64,000 nt of DNA from Nitrospira sp. (GCA_009594865.1 VOPT01000005.1:1-64000), one strand, 5' to 3'; counted from the stretch's first letter, positions 18,322 through 33,330 are shown. Numbers and translations: made by a program. The notes: generated by a model from the letters alone, not told the origin.

Positions 18322-18407
18322 GTGTCTTCCTTCAGCTAATCGTAAAAATGAAAGTATAACAGGATGCCGAAAACGTCCGCCAGCCTCGGCTCACAGCGAA
18401 GCGAACT

Positions 18408-19040
18408 TTAACGCGGCAGACGCTTCACGGCTTCTAGAAACGCGCGGACTTTTGCATGGTCCTTTTTCCCAGGCGTCGCTTCAACGCCGCTGCTGACGTC
18501 GACACCATATGGATGGACCTGCTCGATAGCTTGAGTGACATTGTCGGGAGTCAGCCCGCCGGCCAGGAGAATGCGCGCGACCGATGCGGCTTCGGCGGCC
18601 AATGACCAATCAGCCACCTGACCCGTGCCGCCATAGGCGTCGGGAGAAAAGGCATCCACCAAAAACCCGCGCACGCCGGCTCGGCCCTGCAACTCGGCCA
18701 GGGCGAGAAACGAGCGGCGGTCTCTAAGGCGAATCGCCTTGAGCACCGGACGCCCCAACGATTCGCAGTAGGCCGCTGTCTCATCGCCATGGAGTTGAGC
18801 AAGGGCCAGACCGCAGCTGTCCATGATGTCCCGCACCACCTTGGCCTCTTCATTCACGAAGACGCCGATCGGTAACACGAAGGGAGGCAATTCCCTGACG
18901 ATCGCCTTCACGGCTTCCGCCTCCGCGCAACGGGGACTCTTCTTGTGAAAGACGAACCCGACCGCGTCAGCGCCTGCCTCGACGGCCACCGCCGCATCCT
19001 CGGCATTCGTCAAGCCACAGATTTTCACCTTCACGGTCAT
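18408..19040 (-). CDS. trpF: Phosphoribosylanthranilate isomerase
   Basis: A 210-residue TIM barrel. The general-base Cys is in VKICGLTNAEDA, the general-acid Asp is in FLVDAF, and the phosphate site is in GVDVSSGVEATPGKKDH. It begins three bases after the small lipoprotein gene, so the lipoprotein gene sits inside the operon between trpC and trpF. Confidence 0.96.
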   Translation of the reverse strand: MTVKVKICGLTNAEDAAVAVEAGADAVGFVFHKKSPRCAEAEAVKAIVRELPPFVLPIGVFVNEEAKVVRDIMDSCGLALAQLHGDETAAYCESLGRPVLKAIRLRDRRSFLALAELQGRAGVRGFLVDAFSPDAYGGTGQVADWSLAAEAASVARILLAGGLTPDNVTQAIEQVHPYGVDVSSGVEATPGKKDHAKVRAFLEAVKRLPR

Positions 19041-19043
19041 GCG

Positions 19044-19358
19044 TCAACAGCTCGTCTTACTTTTCTGCATGCCGTAGAATCCGCGATAGGACCATTGGCA
19101 GGCCTGCCCCTTGGGGTTGAAGGACAGGCCAATCAAATCCTGCCGTCCATCTTGCTGCGGGATCATCCACTCACAGACTTCACCCCCGTCTTTGAATGAA
19201 TGACAGCGCGTAGGAATGCCCATCTCTTTGATGCGATCGTCCTTGCTGCTGCCCATCCAGGAATCCCACTTGGGGGAGTATTCGTGAATCTCCTGATTCA
19301 CGCAGCCGGCCAACGTCAATCCCACGGCCATCAGACTCAGAGAAAGCAGCGTCTTCAT
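19044..19358 (-). CDS. Small lipoprotein embedded in the trp operon
   Basis: A 104-residue protein with signal peptide and lipobox LTLAGC (Cys about 19). The mature part has four more cysteines (in TRCHSF, EVCEW, QACQW and the terminal TSC), which could form two disulfides in the periplasm. Its ATG overlaps the trpC stop by one base (TAATG) and trpF follows after three bases, so it is translated with the pathway enzymes. No family recognised; there is no obvious link to tryptophan synthesis. Confidence 0.75.
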   Translation of the reverse strand: MKTLLSLSLMAVGLTLAGCVNQEIHEYSPKWDSWMGSSKDDRIKEMGIPTRCHSFKDGGEVCEWMIPQQDGRQDLIGLSFNPKGQACQWSYRGFYGMQKSKTSC

Positions 19359-20179
19359 TATTTCTCCTTTGTGAACTCGTCACCCAGCAGTTCGCGAATC
19401 TTCGCCCCGGTATCCTGCGCCCGGATCAACGATTCGCCGATCAGCATGGCGTGCACGCCGGCTTCGACCAACCGCTCGACATCTTTGCGTGTATGAATTC
19501 CGCTTTCGCTCACGATCAGCTTGTCGGCCGGAATCCGCTTGGCCAGGCGAAGGGTCACGCCAAGATCTGTCGAGAAGGTCTTGAGATCGCGATTGTTGAT
19601 CCCGATGAGCCGGACGTCCGGCAACCATTCGAGCACCGTGTCGAGTTCCCGCTCATGATGCGTCTCCACGAGCACATCCAGTGACAACTCTTTCGCCAAC
19701 GCCGAAAAATCTATCAACTGGCGTTTTTCCAGCCCGGCCACGATCAACAGGACCGCATCGGCGCCGTAAGCTCTCGCCTCGTAAAACTGAATGTCCGCGA
19801 CCATGAATTCCTTATTCAGCGCAGGCAGGCCGACCTTGCTTTTCACATCGGCCAGGTACGCCAGGTCGCCTTGAAAAAAATCCTTGTCCGTCAGCACGGA
19901 CACCGCCGACGCGCCATGCTCGCGGTACGCCTCGGCAATCTTGACCGGCTCGAACCGCTGCTCGAACTCAGGCCGCAAGAGGCCGAGACTCGGCGAAGCC
20001 TTCTTCACTTCCGCGATGAGCGCCGGCCTCTCCGGTGTACGACGCGCATCGAGGGTGACCGCAAATCCCAGCGTCGGACCGGCGTCGCGAATTCTGGTTT
20101 TCAGATCAGCCAGATATCCGCGGCTGTTCTTATGACGAAGTTCCGCTTTTTTATGTTCGAGAATTCGGTCGAGAATCAC
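19358..20179 (-). CDS. trpC: Indole-3-glycerol phosphate synthase
   Basis: A 273-residue TIM barrel. Key residues are visible: Lys in ALIAEVKKASPSLG, Lys in LNKEFMV, Glu in VLVETHHE, Asn in GINNRDLKTF and Ser in VSESGI. It starts four bases after trpD and is coupled to the embedded lipoprotein gene by a TAATG junction. Confidence 0.96.
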   Translation of the reverse strand: MILDRILEHKKAELRHKNSRGYLADLKTRIRDAGPTLGFAVTLDARRTPERPALIAEVKKASPSLGLLRPEFEQRFEPVKIAEAYREHGASAVSVLTDKDFFQGDLAYLADVKSKVGLPALNKEFMVADIQFYEARAYGADAVLLIVAGLEKRQLIDFSALAKELSLDVLVETHHERELDTVLEWLPDVRLIGINNRDLKTFSTDLGVTLRLAKRIPADKLIVSESGIHTRKDVERLVEAGVHAMLIGESLIRAQDTGAKIRELLGDEFTKEK

Positions 20180-20183
20180 GATG

Positions 20184-21200
20184 TCACGAGGCCTTCTTGG
20201 TAAATGCGATGAGTTGTTCCAATTTTTCCATGGCCGCGCCGGCGTCGATCGTCCGCTGAGCCAGCTCGAATCCTTCTTGCAGCGTTTTGGCCTTGCGCCC
20301 TGCCACGAGTGCCGACGCCGCGTTGAGACAGACGATATCGCGCTTCGGCCCTTTGCGGCCGCGGAAAATGTCCCGCGTGATGGCAGCGTTGTCTTCCGCG
20401 TTGCCTCCGATCAGGTCCTTCGGTCTCACACGCGTGAGTCCGAACTCTGAAGGATCGATCGTGTAGCTGGAGACTACACCGGCCTTACCCTCGGAAATTC
20501 TGGTGCGATCCGTCACGGTGATTTCGTCCAGTCCGTCCATCCCGTGCACCACAAAACAATGTTGCGCGCCGAGATGAACCAGCACCTTGGCCAGCAACTC
20601 GGTCAGTCCGGTATCGAACACACCGACGACCTGGAGGCGAGCTCCGGCCGGATTGGTCAGGGGACCGAGAATATTCAGCAACGTGCGAATGCCCAGTTCC
20701 TGTCGGGGCTGGGCACAATGTTTCATGGCGCTGTGGTACAGCGGCGCAAACAAAAATCCGATCCCCACTTCATTGACGCAATCGGCCACCTGCTCAGGCG
20801 GGAGCTGAATAGCGACACCCAGCGCGGCCAGCACGTCGGCGCTTCCGGACTTGGACGACACGGAACGGTTGCCATGTTTGGCGACCGTGAGCCCCGCCCC
20901 TGCGACCACAAAGGCCGACGTCGTGGAAATGTTGAACGTGTGGGCTCGATCGCCACCGGTCCCGCAGGTATCCACGACCTGGGAATCCTTGACCCGGATT
21001 TGCGTCGCCCTCGCGCGCATGGCCAAGACGGAACCGGCGATTTCTTCCACCGTCTCGCCCTTCATGCGCAGGCCCATGAGATACGCGGCAATCTGGGCGC
21101 AGGTGGCGGACCCGTCCATGATCTCGCCCATCACCGTCTCGGCTTCCTGCTCCGTCAGGTCAGCCCGTTCGGCGAGTTTGTTGATGGCATCTTTGATCAT
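20184..21200 (-). CDS. trpD: Anthranilate phosphoribosyltransferase
   Basis: A 338-residue enzyme transferring phosphoribosyl to anthranilate. The PRPP-binding DTCGTGGDRAHTFNIST loop and the VAKHGNRSVSSKSGSADVL segment are complete. DGLDEITVT and the C-terminal LNAASALV stretch also match. It lies 42 bases after trpG. Confidence 0.97.
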   Translation of the reverse strand: MIKDAINKLAERADLTEQEAETVMGEIMDGSATCAQIAAYLMGLRMKGETVEEIAGSVLAMRARATQIRVKDSQVVDTCGTGGDRAHTFNISTTSAFVVAGAGLTVAKHGNRSVSSKSGSADVLAALGVAIQLPPEQVADCVNEVGIGFLFAPLYHSAMKHCAQPRQELGIRTLLNILGPLTNPAGARLQVVGVFDTGLTELLAKVLVHLGAQHCFVVHGMDGLDEITVTDRTRISEGKAGVVSSYTIDPSEFGLTRVRPKDLIGGNAEDNAAITRDIFRGRKGPKRDIVCLNAASALVAGRKAKTLQEGFELAQRTIDAGAAMEKLEQLIAFTKKAS

Positions 21201-21242
21201 GGGTACAGTTCGATGGGAGGCGGCGGCGCACCGGCCCTCACG

Positions 21243-21806
21243 CTATAACTTGAGGAAGTTGCGCAGCAGCTCCTTGCCGGCGGTGGTGAGAATCGATTCG
21301 GGATGGAATTGCACCCCTTCGATGCCCAGCGTCTTGTGCCGCATGCCCATGATTTCGCCCTCGGCGGTTTCCGCGCTGATCTCAAAACAAGCTGGCAGAT
21401 TCTTCCGGTTTACGATGAGCGAATGGTACCGGGTGGCTTCGAAGGGATTCGGCAGATTGCGAAACAAGGTCCGGCCGTCATGGCGGACCATCGACGTCTT
21501 TCCATGCATGAGGCGCTCGGCACGAATCACCTCCCCGCCAAAGGCAACGGCAAGAGATTGATGGCCGAGGCAGACGCCCAGCAAGGGCAGCTTGCCGCCG
21601 AAATGCTTGATCGCTTCCACCGAGACGCCGGCTTCATTCGGTGTGCAGGGTCCCGGTGAAATGACGAGCCGGCTCGGCTTCAAGGCTTCCATCTCCTGGA
21701 TGGAAATCTTGTCGTTGCGGTAGACGACGACATCTTCCCCCAGCTCGCCAAAATATTGAACGAGGTTGTAGGTGAAGGAGTCGTAATTATCGATCATCAA
21801 TAACAT
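21243..21806 (-). CDS. trpG: Anthranilate synthase glutamine amidotransferase subunit
   Basis: A 187-residue class I amidotransferase. The catalytic Cys is in [12 protein letters not shown] and the His-Glu pair is in [11 protein letters not shown]. The N-terminus [18 protein letters not shown] is typical of TrpG/PabA. As the only such gene seen here it may also serve PabB (an inference). It lies 69 bases downstream of trpE, across a spacer-repeat tract. Confidence 0.95.
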   Translation of the reverse strand: MLLMIDNYDSFTYNLVQYFGELGEDVVVYRNDKISIQEMEALKPSRLVISPGPCTPNEAGVSVEAIKHFGGKLPLLGVCLGHQSLAVAFGGEVIRAERLMHGKTSMVRHDGRTLFRNLPNPFEATRYHSLIVNRKNLPACFEISAETAEGEIMGMRHKTLGIEGVQFHPESILTTAGKELLRNFLKL

Positions 21807-21811
21807 CGTGA

Positions 21812-21875
21812 CTACTCGCGGTTCATGATGCGTGGCGCGTACCTCGTCAGGTCGCCGCTCCTGCGTTTCACGCTC
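21812..21875 (-). repeat. Degenerate operon-spacer repeat, copy 2 (weak)
   Basis: On the coding strand the trpE-trpG gap reads GCGTGAAACGCAGGAGCGG, then ACGCGCCACGCATCATGAACCGCGAG. It resembles the GTGAAACGTAAGACGAGA family but is diverged. Confidence 0.4.
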
Positions 21876-23375
21876 TTATTCCAGCCCCTGTTCGGCGAGT
21901 TCAATGGCCTTCATCATCGCCCGGGCCTTATTGCACGTCTCTTCATACTCATGTTCGGGAACTGAATCGGCGACGATCCCCGCGCCGGCTTGAATGTACG
22001 CTTGCCGGCCCTTGATCACCACGGTGCGGATATTGATGCACATGTCCATATTGCCGGAGAATCCGAAATAGCCGACGGCCCCGGCATACGGTCCCCGGCG
22101 CGTCGGTTCCAATTCTTCGATGATCTGCATAGCGCGAATCTTGGGCGCGCCCGACACAGTGCCGGCCGGGAAACAGGCACGCGTCACGTCATAGACGGAT
22201 TTGCCCTTTTCCAATTGTCCGGTCACTTGGGACACGATGTGCATGACGTGAGAATAGCGTTCGACCTGCATCAAGGAATCCACCTTCACGGACCCTCGAG
22301 CCGCCACCCGGCCCACGTCGTTCCGGCCAAGATCGACCAGCATCACATGTTCCGCGCGTTCCTTTTCATCCGCTAAGAGCGCCCGCGCCAGGTCCTGATC
22401 TTCATCCGGTGTTTTCCCGCGCCGCCGCGTGCCCGCAATGGGGCGCAGGGAGATCTGCCCGTCTTCGCACCGCACCAGCGTTTCCGGTGAGGATCCGACC
22501 AGCTCCACTCCCGCCACGCGCAAGTAATACATGTAGGGAGAGGGATTCACGACGCGCAGCGCACGGTAGAGCTGGAAGGGCGTCGTATGGATCTGCGTCT
22601 CCCAGCGTTGGGACAAGACCGCCTGGACGATATCCCCGGCGCGGATATATTCCTTGGTCCGCGTGACCATCTTCTCAAAGTCCGCGCGATTCATATTGGG
22701 TGTGAACGTGATGGGCTTCCGGCGGCGCTTCACACGGGGCTGCCGCACGGGCCGCTTCAGCCGATCGATCATCTTGTCGATCCGTGCCGTCGCATGGCGG
22801 TAGGCCTCACGGATGGCGCGTTCTGTCGTGGATTCGAGATAGGCGTTCGCCACCACTTTGATCTTCTGCGAGACGTTGTCAAAGATCAGCAAGGTGTCGG
22901 TCAACAGAAAGGCCACCTCCGGCATTCCCAGGCTGTCTTTGCGGCGGGACGGCAACTCCTCGAAGGTCCGCACCACGTCATAACTCAAATACCCGACTGC
23001 GCCGCCGACAAACCGAGGCAATCCGGGCACCGTCACCGGCCGGTATTCCGCCATTAATTCACGCACGCGTTCCAGCGGGTTCCCCTGGCTCTGAATCTTC
23101 AGGCGTTTCTTCCCGCGAGTCAGGATCAAGTCACCCTTCTCTTCACGGATGACAGCCGAGGAGCCGCTTCCCAGAAAGGAGTAGCGCGCCCAATTTTCTC
23201 CACCGGCCACACTCTCCAGCAGATAGGCGGTCGGACCCTGGTCGATCTTGGCAAACGCCGACACCGGCGTCTCGTAGTCCGCCAGAATCTCCCGGTATAA
23301 CGGAATCAGGTTGCCTTCCGTCGCCAGGCCTCGGAACTCGTCCAGGGTTAGTGAATACTGTCGCTTGGCTGCCAT
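21876..23375 (-). CDS. trpE: Anthranilate synthase component I
   Basis: A 499-residue chorismate-utilising enzyme. The N-terminal part has the LLES element ([18 protein letters not shown]) that forms the tryptophan feedback site. The C-terminal catalytic region includes [53 protein letters not shown] and [16 protein letters not shown]. Only 22 bases separate it from the upstream LysM gene, leaving no room for a leader-peptide attenuator, so transcription probably comes from before that gene. Confidence 0.97.
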   Translation of the reverse strand: MAAKRQYSLTLDEFRGLATEGNLIPLYREILADYETPVSAFAKIDQGPTAYLLESVAGGENWARYSFLGSGSSAVIREEKGDLILTRGKKRLKIQSQGNPLERVRELMAEYRPVTVPGLPRFVGGAVGYLSYDVVRTFEELPSRRKDSLGMPEVAFLLTDTLLIFDNVSQKIKVVANAYLESTTERAIREAYRHATARIDKMIDRLKRPVRQPRVKRRRKPITFTPNMNRADFEKMVTRTKEYIRAGDIVQAVLSQRWETQIHTTPFQLYRALRVVNPSPYMYYLRVAGVELVGSSPETLVRCEDGQISLRPIAGTRRRGKTPDEDQDLARALLADEKERAEHVMLVDLGRNDVGRVAARGSVKVDSLMQVERYSHVMHIVSQVTGQLEKGKSVYDVTRACFPAGTVSGAPKIRAMQIIEELEPTRRGPYAGAVGYFGFSGNMDMCINIRTVVIKGRQAYIQAGAGIVADSVPEHEYEETCNKARAMMKAIELAEQGLE

Positions 23376-23397
23376 ACAGATGATCCGGATGCGCGCG

Positions 23398-24084
23398 TTA
23401 CGGCTGGCTGACGATCAGCTTTTGCCCCACGTTGACGGTGTTATCTTTCAAATTGTTCCACTTGCGCAATTGCTCCGGCGCGACATGGTATTTTTGTCCG
23501 ATGCGGTATAACGTTTCACCGGGCCGGACCGTATGGGTCGTCCCGGCCGCCGCTGCGGAGGTCGCACCAGCACTCTCCATCGCATCGCCGCGCCCGAACG
23601 CATCCTTGGTCGGGCTGGTGGACGGCTCCAGGCTGAGATCCGACGGGACGTCCGTCTTGAGCGCCTCATCCACGGCCGCCGCAAAGTCTTTCTTCGGCGC
23701 GGCTTTTTGGGCCTTCGGAATGGTCGTCAGGCGCTTCATATCCTCATGCGCCCGCTTCTCCAACAGGCTGGCCTCCTTCATCGCCTGCGCTTCTTCCTGG
23801 ATCTGAGCCGCCTGCTGGCGCACCGCCTCGACCTGCGCGCCGAGTTCGCGGTTACGGGCTTCGTACTCGCTGAGTTCGCGCTTGCCGCGCTTCACTTCCG
23901 CATCCAACTCGGCACTGCGTTTTTCTTCCTGCGCGAGAAGCCGCTGGAAGTTGAGACTGCGCGCCTTCTCCGCTTCATATTTTTCCGACATGACACAACC
24001 GCTCAACCCCAGGCTGCCCAGTATCAGCAGACCGATGGGAACTACGATCCCGCGTCTCATCCGTCCCTGTCCTTCGCTCATCAT
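23398..24084 (-). CDS. LysM-domain lipoprotein
   Basis: About 228 residues with lipobox LGLSGC (Cys near 30), then a long coiled coil (about residues 35-110, rich in Glu, Lys, Arg and Gln) and a low-complexity linker. A C-terminal LysM domain (HTVRPGETLYRIGQKYHVAPEQLRKWNN and GQKLIVS) should bind peptidoglycan, so the protein likely bridges an envelope membrane and the wall. The ATG at 24084 has an AAGGAGCT site; longer frames up to 24153 lack one. It is the first gene of the trp transcript. Confidence 0.82.
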   Translation of the reverse strand: MMSEGQGRMRRGIVVPIGLLILGSLGLSGCVMSEKYEAEKARSLNFQRLLAQEEKRSAELDAEVKRGKRELSEYEARNRELGAQVEAVRQQAAQIQEEAQAMKEASLLEKRAHEDMKRLTTIPKAQKAAPKKDFAAAVDEALKTDVPSDLSLEPSTSPTKDAFGRGDAMESAGATSAAAAGTTHTVRPGETLYRIGQKYHVAPEQLRKWNNLKDNTVNVGQKLIVSQP

Positions 24085-24185
24085 ATAGCTCCTTCGTTCA
24101 CCCTCTCGCTGGGAGGCATCCATGCACGTCCCAACGAGAATTTCGTGGCGCATGTGCTGCCGATTCGCAGCCTGAGAAAGTGGGT

Positions 24186-24214
24186 AGAATACGGTCCAAA
24201 GCAGCGAAAGTCAA
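24186..24214 (-). promoter_or_regulatory. Sigma70-type promoter for the LysM-trp operon
   Basis: On the minus strand TTGACT (complement of 24209-24214) and TATTCT (complement of 24186-24191) are separated by exactly 17 bases, about 100 bases before the LysM start codon. No promoter closer to trpE is apparent. Confidence 0.55.
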
Positions 24215-24319
24215 AGTGAAATGGGCAGGCACGGTGTTTGACCCTCTCCCCGCGCCTATGCTACCGTTCGAAGAGGGTTTCATTCTTTCCATTCTAGCGA
24301 ATCACCGGCACGAAAGACT

Positions 24320-25272
24320 ATGGCATCAGGCGCACAACCGGCCTCGTCTCGAGTCATTTCCATTGAGGGCATCACCCTGCACCTGGCTCAACCCATGACC
24401 ATGGGTCAGGAATGGATCGGGAATCGCGAAATCCTGAAACAACTGCTGGCCTGCTGGCTCGTCATTGACGAACGCGACTTGCCCCTCTCGCCCCGCATCA
24501 CCGGTCAGCCGGGAATCGGGAAAACCACCCTGGCGATGGCCGGGGCTCGTGAGCGCAAACAGGATCTCTATGTGTTTCAGTGCACCGCCGACACGCGCCC
24601 GGAAGATCTCCTGATCACGCCCGTCCTGGCGGAATCCGGCACCATCAGTTACCATGCCTCGCCGCTGGTCACTGCGGTCCTCACCGGCAGCATTTGCGTG
24701 CTGGACGAAGGCAACCGGATGAACGAAAAAAGCTGGGCCTCGCTGGCTCCGCTGCTGGATCACCGGCGCTGCGTAGAATCAATCATTGCAGGGATTCTGA
24801 TCAAGGCCCATGCGGACTTCCGCTGCTGCGTGACCATGAACGAAGACGCTTCGACCTATGAGGTGCCCGATTACATCCTGTCCCGCCTGCAACCGACGCT
24901 GGGCATGGGATTTCCGGCGCGCGAAGACGAACTGGCGATCTTAAAATACCATCTCCCGTTCGCGCCGGCGGAGATGCTGGCCTTGACCGTCGAATTTCTC
25001 CAGGAAGCGCATCAACTCAGTCTGGAGTACTCCGTGCGCGACGGCATCCATCTGTTGCAATATGCGTTGAAACGGCGCGCACAAGATCCAACGGATCCGC
25101 TCTCGGTCGACGCGGCCTGGCGGGAATCCCTCATCAAAGTGCTCGGTGAGGAAGCACTCGACCTGCCGATGCAGTCACGCCGTCGGAAACGCGCGCTGGG
25201 CGATCAGGCCCTGCCGCAGGGACTCGGAGATTTTTTCTTCGGGAGTGACGACCCTCTACATCCCGGCCGATA

Positions 25273-25273
<1 letters not shown>
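24320..25273 (+). CDS. MoxR-type AAA ATPase
   Basis: A 317-residue AAA+ ATPase. Walker A is GQPGIGKTT (about residues 61-69), Walker B is CVLDEGNRM, and [20 protein letters not shown] is the sensor 1 and arginine-finger region typical of MoxR/CbbQ/NorQ proteins. The latter activate or remodel a partner protein, usually encoded next door. The stop overlaps the start of the following 632-residue gene (TAATG), so the pair is translationally coupled. Confidence 0.85.
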
Positions 25274-30479
<5,206 letters not shown>

Positions 30480-30744
30480 ACGACCTATCGACGCTAAAGG
30501 TACGGCACAAATGTGTGAGAGTAAATAATGGATCCTTGGATCAGTTCGAAGCCCGGGGTCCGAACTGCAAGACTTGTCCGATGTCGTGAGAAGACGACGA
30601 GAATGGGTCCTCTCGGGTCACCATCATCCATTACCTAATACACTTAGCATAGGCCGAGAGTCGCATCAAGCCTTGAGATGTTTTCTTGCTGCGCCGCAAC
30701 TCTCCGGAAATCAGCCGCTTACGGCATGACAATGATCCCGGAGC

Positions 30745-31452
30745 TCAGGGATTTCCCGTAGGCGTCGATGAACTGTCGTCCCGCACGATAAACGGATCCG
30801 TATCGAGCGCTCGCTTCAGATGCACCGCGGCCTGCTCGGCCTGACTCTCCGAGTGAAATTGCCCGGCATAGACCCGATACCGGCGCCCGTCCGGTAGATC
30901 GACCGGCACCACGCGAGAACCGGGATAGGCAGTGCGGAGCCGTTGCACCAGAGCCAGCGCATTGGCAGGCTCGGCAAAGGAGCCGACCTGTACGCGCAGC
31001 ACGCCGAATTCTCCCGCTCTCCCCTCGTAACTGATGACGCGGAGCTCGATGTCATCCGTCCCGCGCCCGACCATGCCCACCGCTTGAGCGCCGGCCAGGG
31101 AAAGGTCCAGAATTCGTCCCCGTGCAAACGGCCCGCGATCATTGATGCGCACCGTCACTTGCCGTCCCATCGCCAACGACCGCACCACGGCAACAGAACC
31201 CAGCGGCAACGTGCGATGCGCCGCCGTGAGTTTATGCATATCGTAGACTTCGCCGTTGGCTGTACGGTTGCCATGAAAACCGGGTCCGTACCAAGATGCG
31301 CTTCCCCGCTCGACGAATCCCAATGGATACCCGGGCGGATAGGACGGACGCACCGGACTCCAGCCGGAGCAGCCATGAAGCGATGTCGTGAGGAGCAGAA
31401 CAAAGAGGGGGAGAAGAAGACGCGTTGGAGGTATCCTCTTCTCCCCCGACAT
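30745..31452 (-). CDS. rlpA: RlpA-family septal ring lytic transglycosylase with SPOR domain
   Basis: About 235 residues with lipobox TSLHGC (Cys near 27). The double-psi beta-barrel contains GSASWYGPGFHGNRTANGEVYDM, TAAHRTLPLGS and INDRGPFARGRILDLS, with the catalytic Asp and His of RlpA enzymes. A C-terminal SPOR domain (LRVQVGSFAEPANALALVQRL, YRVYAGQF) should bind denuded glycan at the septum. The ATG at 31452 starts the lipoprotein signal; the frame extends to 31575 over the end of the ACT gene. Confidence 0.9.
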   Translation of the reverse strand: MSGEKRIPPTRLLLPLFVLLLTTSLHGCSGWSPVRPSYPPGYPLGFVERGSASWYGPGFHGNRTANGEVYDMHKLTAAHRTLPLGSVAVVRSLAMGRQVTVRINDRGPFARGRILDLSLAGAQAVGMVGRGTDDIELRVISYEGRAGEFGVLRVQVGSFAEPANALALVQRLRTAYPGSRVVPVDLPDGRRYRVYAGQFHSESQAEQAAVHLKRALDTDPFIVRDDSSSTPTGNP

Positions 31453-31460
31453 GCGTGGGA

Positions 31461-31871
31461 TCAAAATTCGTCGAGTGAATGGGTGCGCAGCACCCCGAGG
31501 GCTTTGGTCGTGTTCGAAACGGTCAGCACGACAATAGCGCGTTTGCCTTCGCGCGACGGTGTGCAGTAGCCGCACTTCACGTTGATGCGGGCCCTGGTGA
31601 GCGAATCGGCCACCTGCTTCAAGGCGCCGGGCTTATTCTCCAGGCTGAGGATCAGGGCGGTCTCTTCACGGAATTTGATCTTCGATTTTCTCAGCGCGAT
31701 CCGCGCGGCATCGACATCGGCCACGATCAGCCGCAGCTTTCCCGGTCCTGTCACTTCCGGCGCGGAAAAGGCTTTGATGTTGACCCCTGCGGCTCCCAGC
31801 ACCGCCGCCACTGAGGCCAGCACACCGGGCTTGCTCTGTCCACTCACCACAAATTGCGTCGTTGTCGGCAT
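31461..31871 (-). CDS. ACT-domain protein
   Basis: A 136-residue protein of two ACT-like halves: TQFVVSGQSKPGVLASVAAVLGAAGVNI and LILSLENKPGALKQVADSLTRARINV. The second has the G-A-L amino-acid-binding turn. Stand-alone ACT proteins usually sense amino acids. The ribosome site AGAGGAG is well placed. It sits between the broken cupin and rlpA on the same strand. The ligand is unknown. Confidence 0.8.
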   Translation of the reverse strand: MPTTTQFVVSGQSKPGVLASVAAVLGAAGVNIKAFSAPEVTGPGKLRLIVADVDAARIALRKSKIKFREETALILSLENKPGALKQVADSLTRARINVKCGYCTPSREGKRAIVVLTVSNTTKALGVLRTHSLDEF

Positions 31872-31901
31872 CGGCTCCTCTCCCTCTGCTGAGTCAGTCC
31901 A

Positions 31902-32205
31902 TCAGCCTGTGTGAACCCGCTTGTACCCGTAGAGCCATTGAGCGGCTGTCCCACCGATGTTTCTGACGGTGTGAAGCACACCGGCTGGAATCAGGACTTC
32001 CTCTCCCACAGCGGGTCGCACACACCCGCCCATCGAATTCCAGTTCCAACCGGCCCGCCACCAGCATGACTAATTCATCGGTTGCGTGGCGGTAATCCTC
32101 CCACACTTGCCCCGGCGGATCAACCCAAAGATCACAACTGAAGCCCCGCGCCAGCCATTCTCGGGCTACCGTTTCCTGATCAACCGGAGCCATGATGCGG
32201 TGCAT
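31902..32205 (-). pseudogene. Cupin-domain gene with a +1 frameshift
   Basis: The frame from the ATG at 32205 (or 32193) gives a normal cupin start (TDELVMLVAGRLELEFDGRVC). It then runs into basic nonsense until 31894. If one base is skipped near 32015-32026, at a GTGTGTG run, the reading becomes RPAVGEEVLIPAGVLHTVRNIGG ... LYGYKRVHTG, a perfect second cupin motif with its histidine, ending at the TGA at 31902-31904. So the gene is frameshifted or there is a sequence error. The upstream FBPase gene's stop abuts the first ATG. Confidence 0.8.
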
Positions 32206-33330
32206 TTACAGCGGTGCCCAACGACCTTCGAGTTTCTTCATAATCTGCGGCATCGTCGTGTACTCCATATCCTCCAGCGGCAACCGGTGCGGCTCAAAGG
32301 GACCATGTAACCGCAACACGTCGGCGATGCGATTCGCATCCCGCCGCGCTTCGTCATACGACGGATCATCGAACATGTCCCGCGGCCCGATCAATCGGCC
32401 GTTCGCAAGTTGAAACCCCAGGCAGGCGACGCGCGGAGGGCCGTCGAACCGCGTCGGCGTTGCCTGCTTCACCGAGACCGGCATGAGTGGACCATAGTGC
32501 GAGCCGCGCATCCAGCCCTCGATGATCCAGGGATAGCGGAACGGATCGAGCACCTCCCCCACCGCCGGAAAGTTCTGCTGCGCACGCACGATCATGACCG
32601 GATCATCCTTCCCGACGTATTTGCCCGCAATCAACGAAAGCCGCTCTGTGGAGGTGGAGGCGGCAATGGTCCCATCCGCCCTCGAATACACGGCCTTCAC
32701 GGTAAATTTGCCCGGCGACCCGATGAACATGAGCAGATCATACAATTCTTCCGGACAGTCGAATGTGATCTTCTTGTGTTTATAGATGTCGTGAACCTCG
32801 AAGCGGAACCCCTGATGCAGCGTCGGAGCAATCACCAGACCGGCAGTCGTGAACGGGTCTGCAAACATTTTGTACAGCGGGAGATTCCATGCCCCGGCGG
32901 ATGTTTTATCCGCCATAAAAATGAGCACCGGGTCTGATTTCCGCTCGACGAACTCCATCTCCGCTACGCCAGGCCCCTGCCCGCGCACGTTCCCGCTAAA
33001 CGCATCGGCCAACAGATCCTGCCCCGCGCCGTAAAGATGTAGGTCCTTGGCGACCGCCGTGCCCGCCAAGAATGTCTCCCAGGCCAACCGATGGATGGGT
33101 TCGTGGTCCACCCCTTGGCGATGCGTCATGATCAGCTGCAAATCATCTCCGCAAGCCGACACATGATAATCAATCAACAATCCGCTGTTCTTGGCTGTGG
33201 CGAGCTTCGCGTTCGCGCAATCCAGTAACGCCGGGTGAATGGCCGAATGGCCGACAAACCCGCCGATGTCCGCCTTGATCACACTCAGCGTGAGCTGACC
33301 AGCGCCCTCTGTCTTGTGTTCAGTAGCCAT
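32206..33330 (-). CDS. fbp: Fructose-1,6-bisphosphatase, class V (FBP aldolase/phosphatase)
   Basis: A 374-residue bifunctional archaeal-type enzyme that makes fructose 6-phosphate directly. LTLSVIKADIGGFVGHS with its metal-binding Asp, the YHVSACGDDLQLIMTH segment, the FMADKTSAGAWNLPLYKMFADPF block and RVACLGFQLANGRLIGPRDMFDDP are all characteristic. The ATG at 33330 gives the family N-terminus; the frame extends to 33492 without a match. An irreversible gluconeogenic FBPase fits an autotroph, since hexose must be made from triose phosphates. Confidence 0.94.
   Translation of the reverse strand: MATEHKTEGAGQLTLSVIKADIGGFVGHSAIHPALLDCANAKLATAKNSGLLIDYHVSACGDDLQLIMTHRQGVDHEPIHRLAWETFLAGTAVAKDLHLYGAGQDLLADAFSGNVRGQGPGVAEMEFVERKSDPVLIFMADKTSAGAWNLPLYKMFADPFTTAGLVIAPTLHQGFRFEVHDIYKHKKITFDCPEELYDLLMFIGSPGKFTVKAVYSRADGTIAASTSTERLSLIAGKYVGKDDPVMIVRAQQNFPAVGEVLDPFRYPWIIEGWMRGSHYGPLMPVSVKQATPTRFDGPPRVACLGFQLANGRLIGPRDMFDDPSYDEARRDANRIADVLRLHGPFEPHRLPLEDMEYTTMPQIMKKLEGRWAPL

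Noticed and set aside
30480-30744. tRNA or small RNA in the gap after the CorC/HlyC gene
   Set aside because: A CAGTTCG/CGAACTG hairpin with a 12-base loop exists, but there is no cloverleaf, CCA end or T-run; left unassigned.
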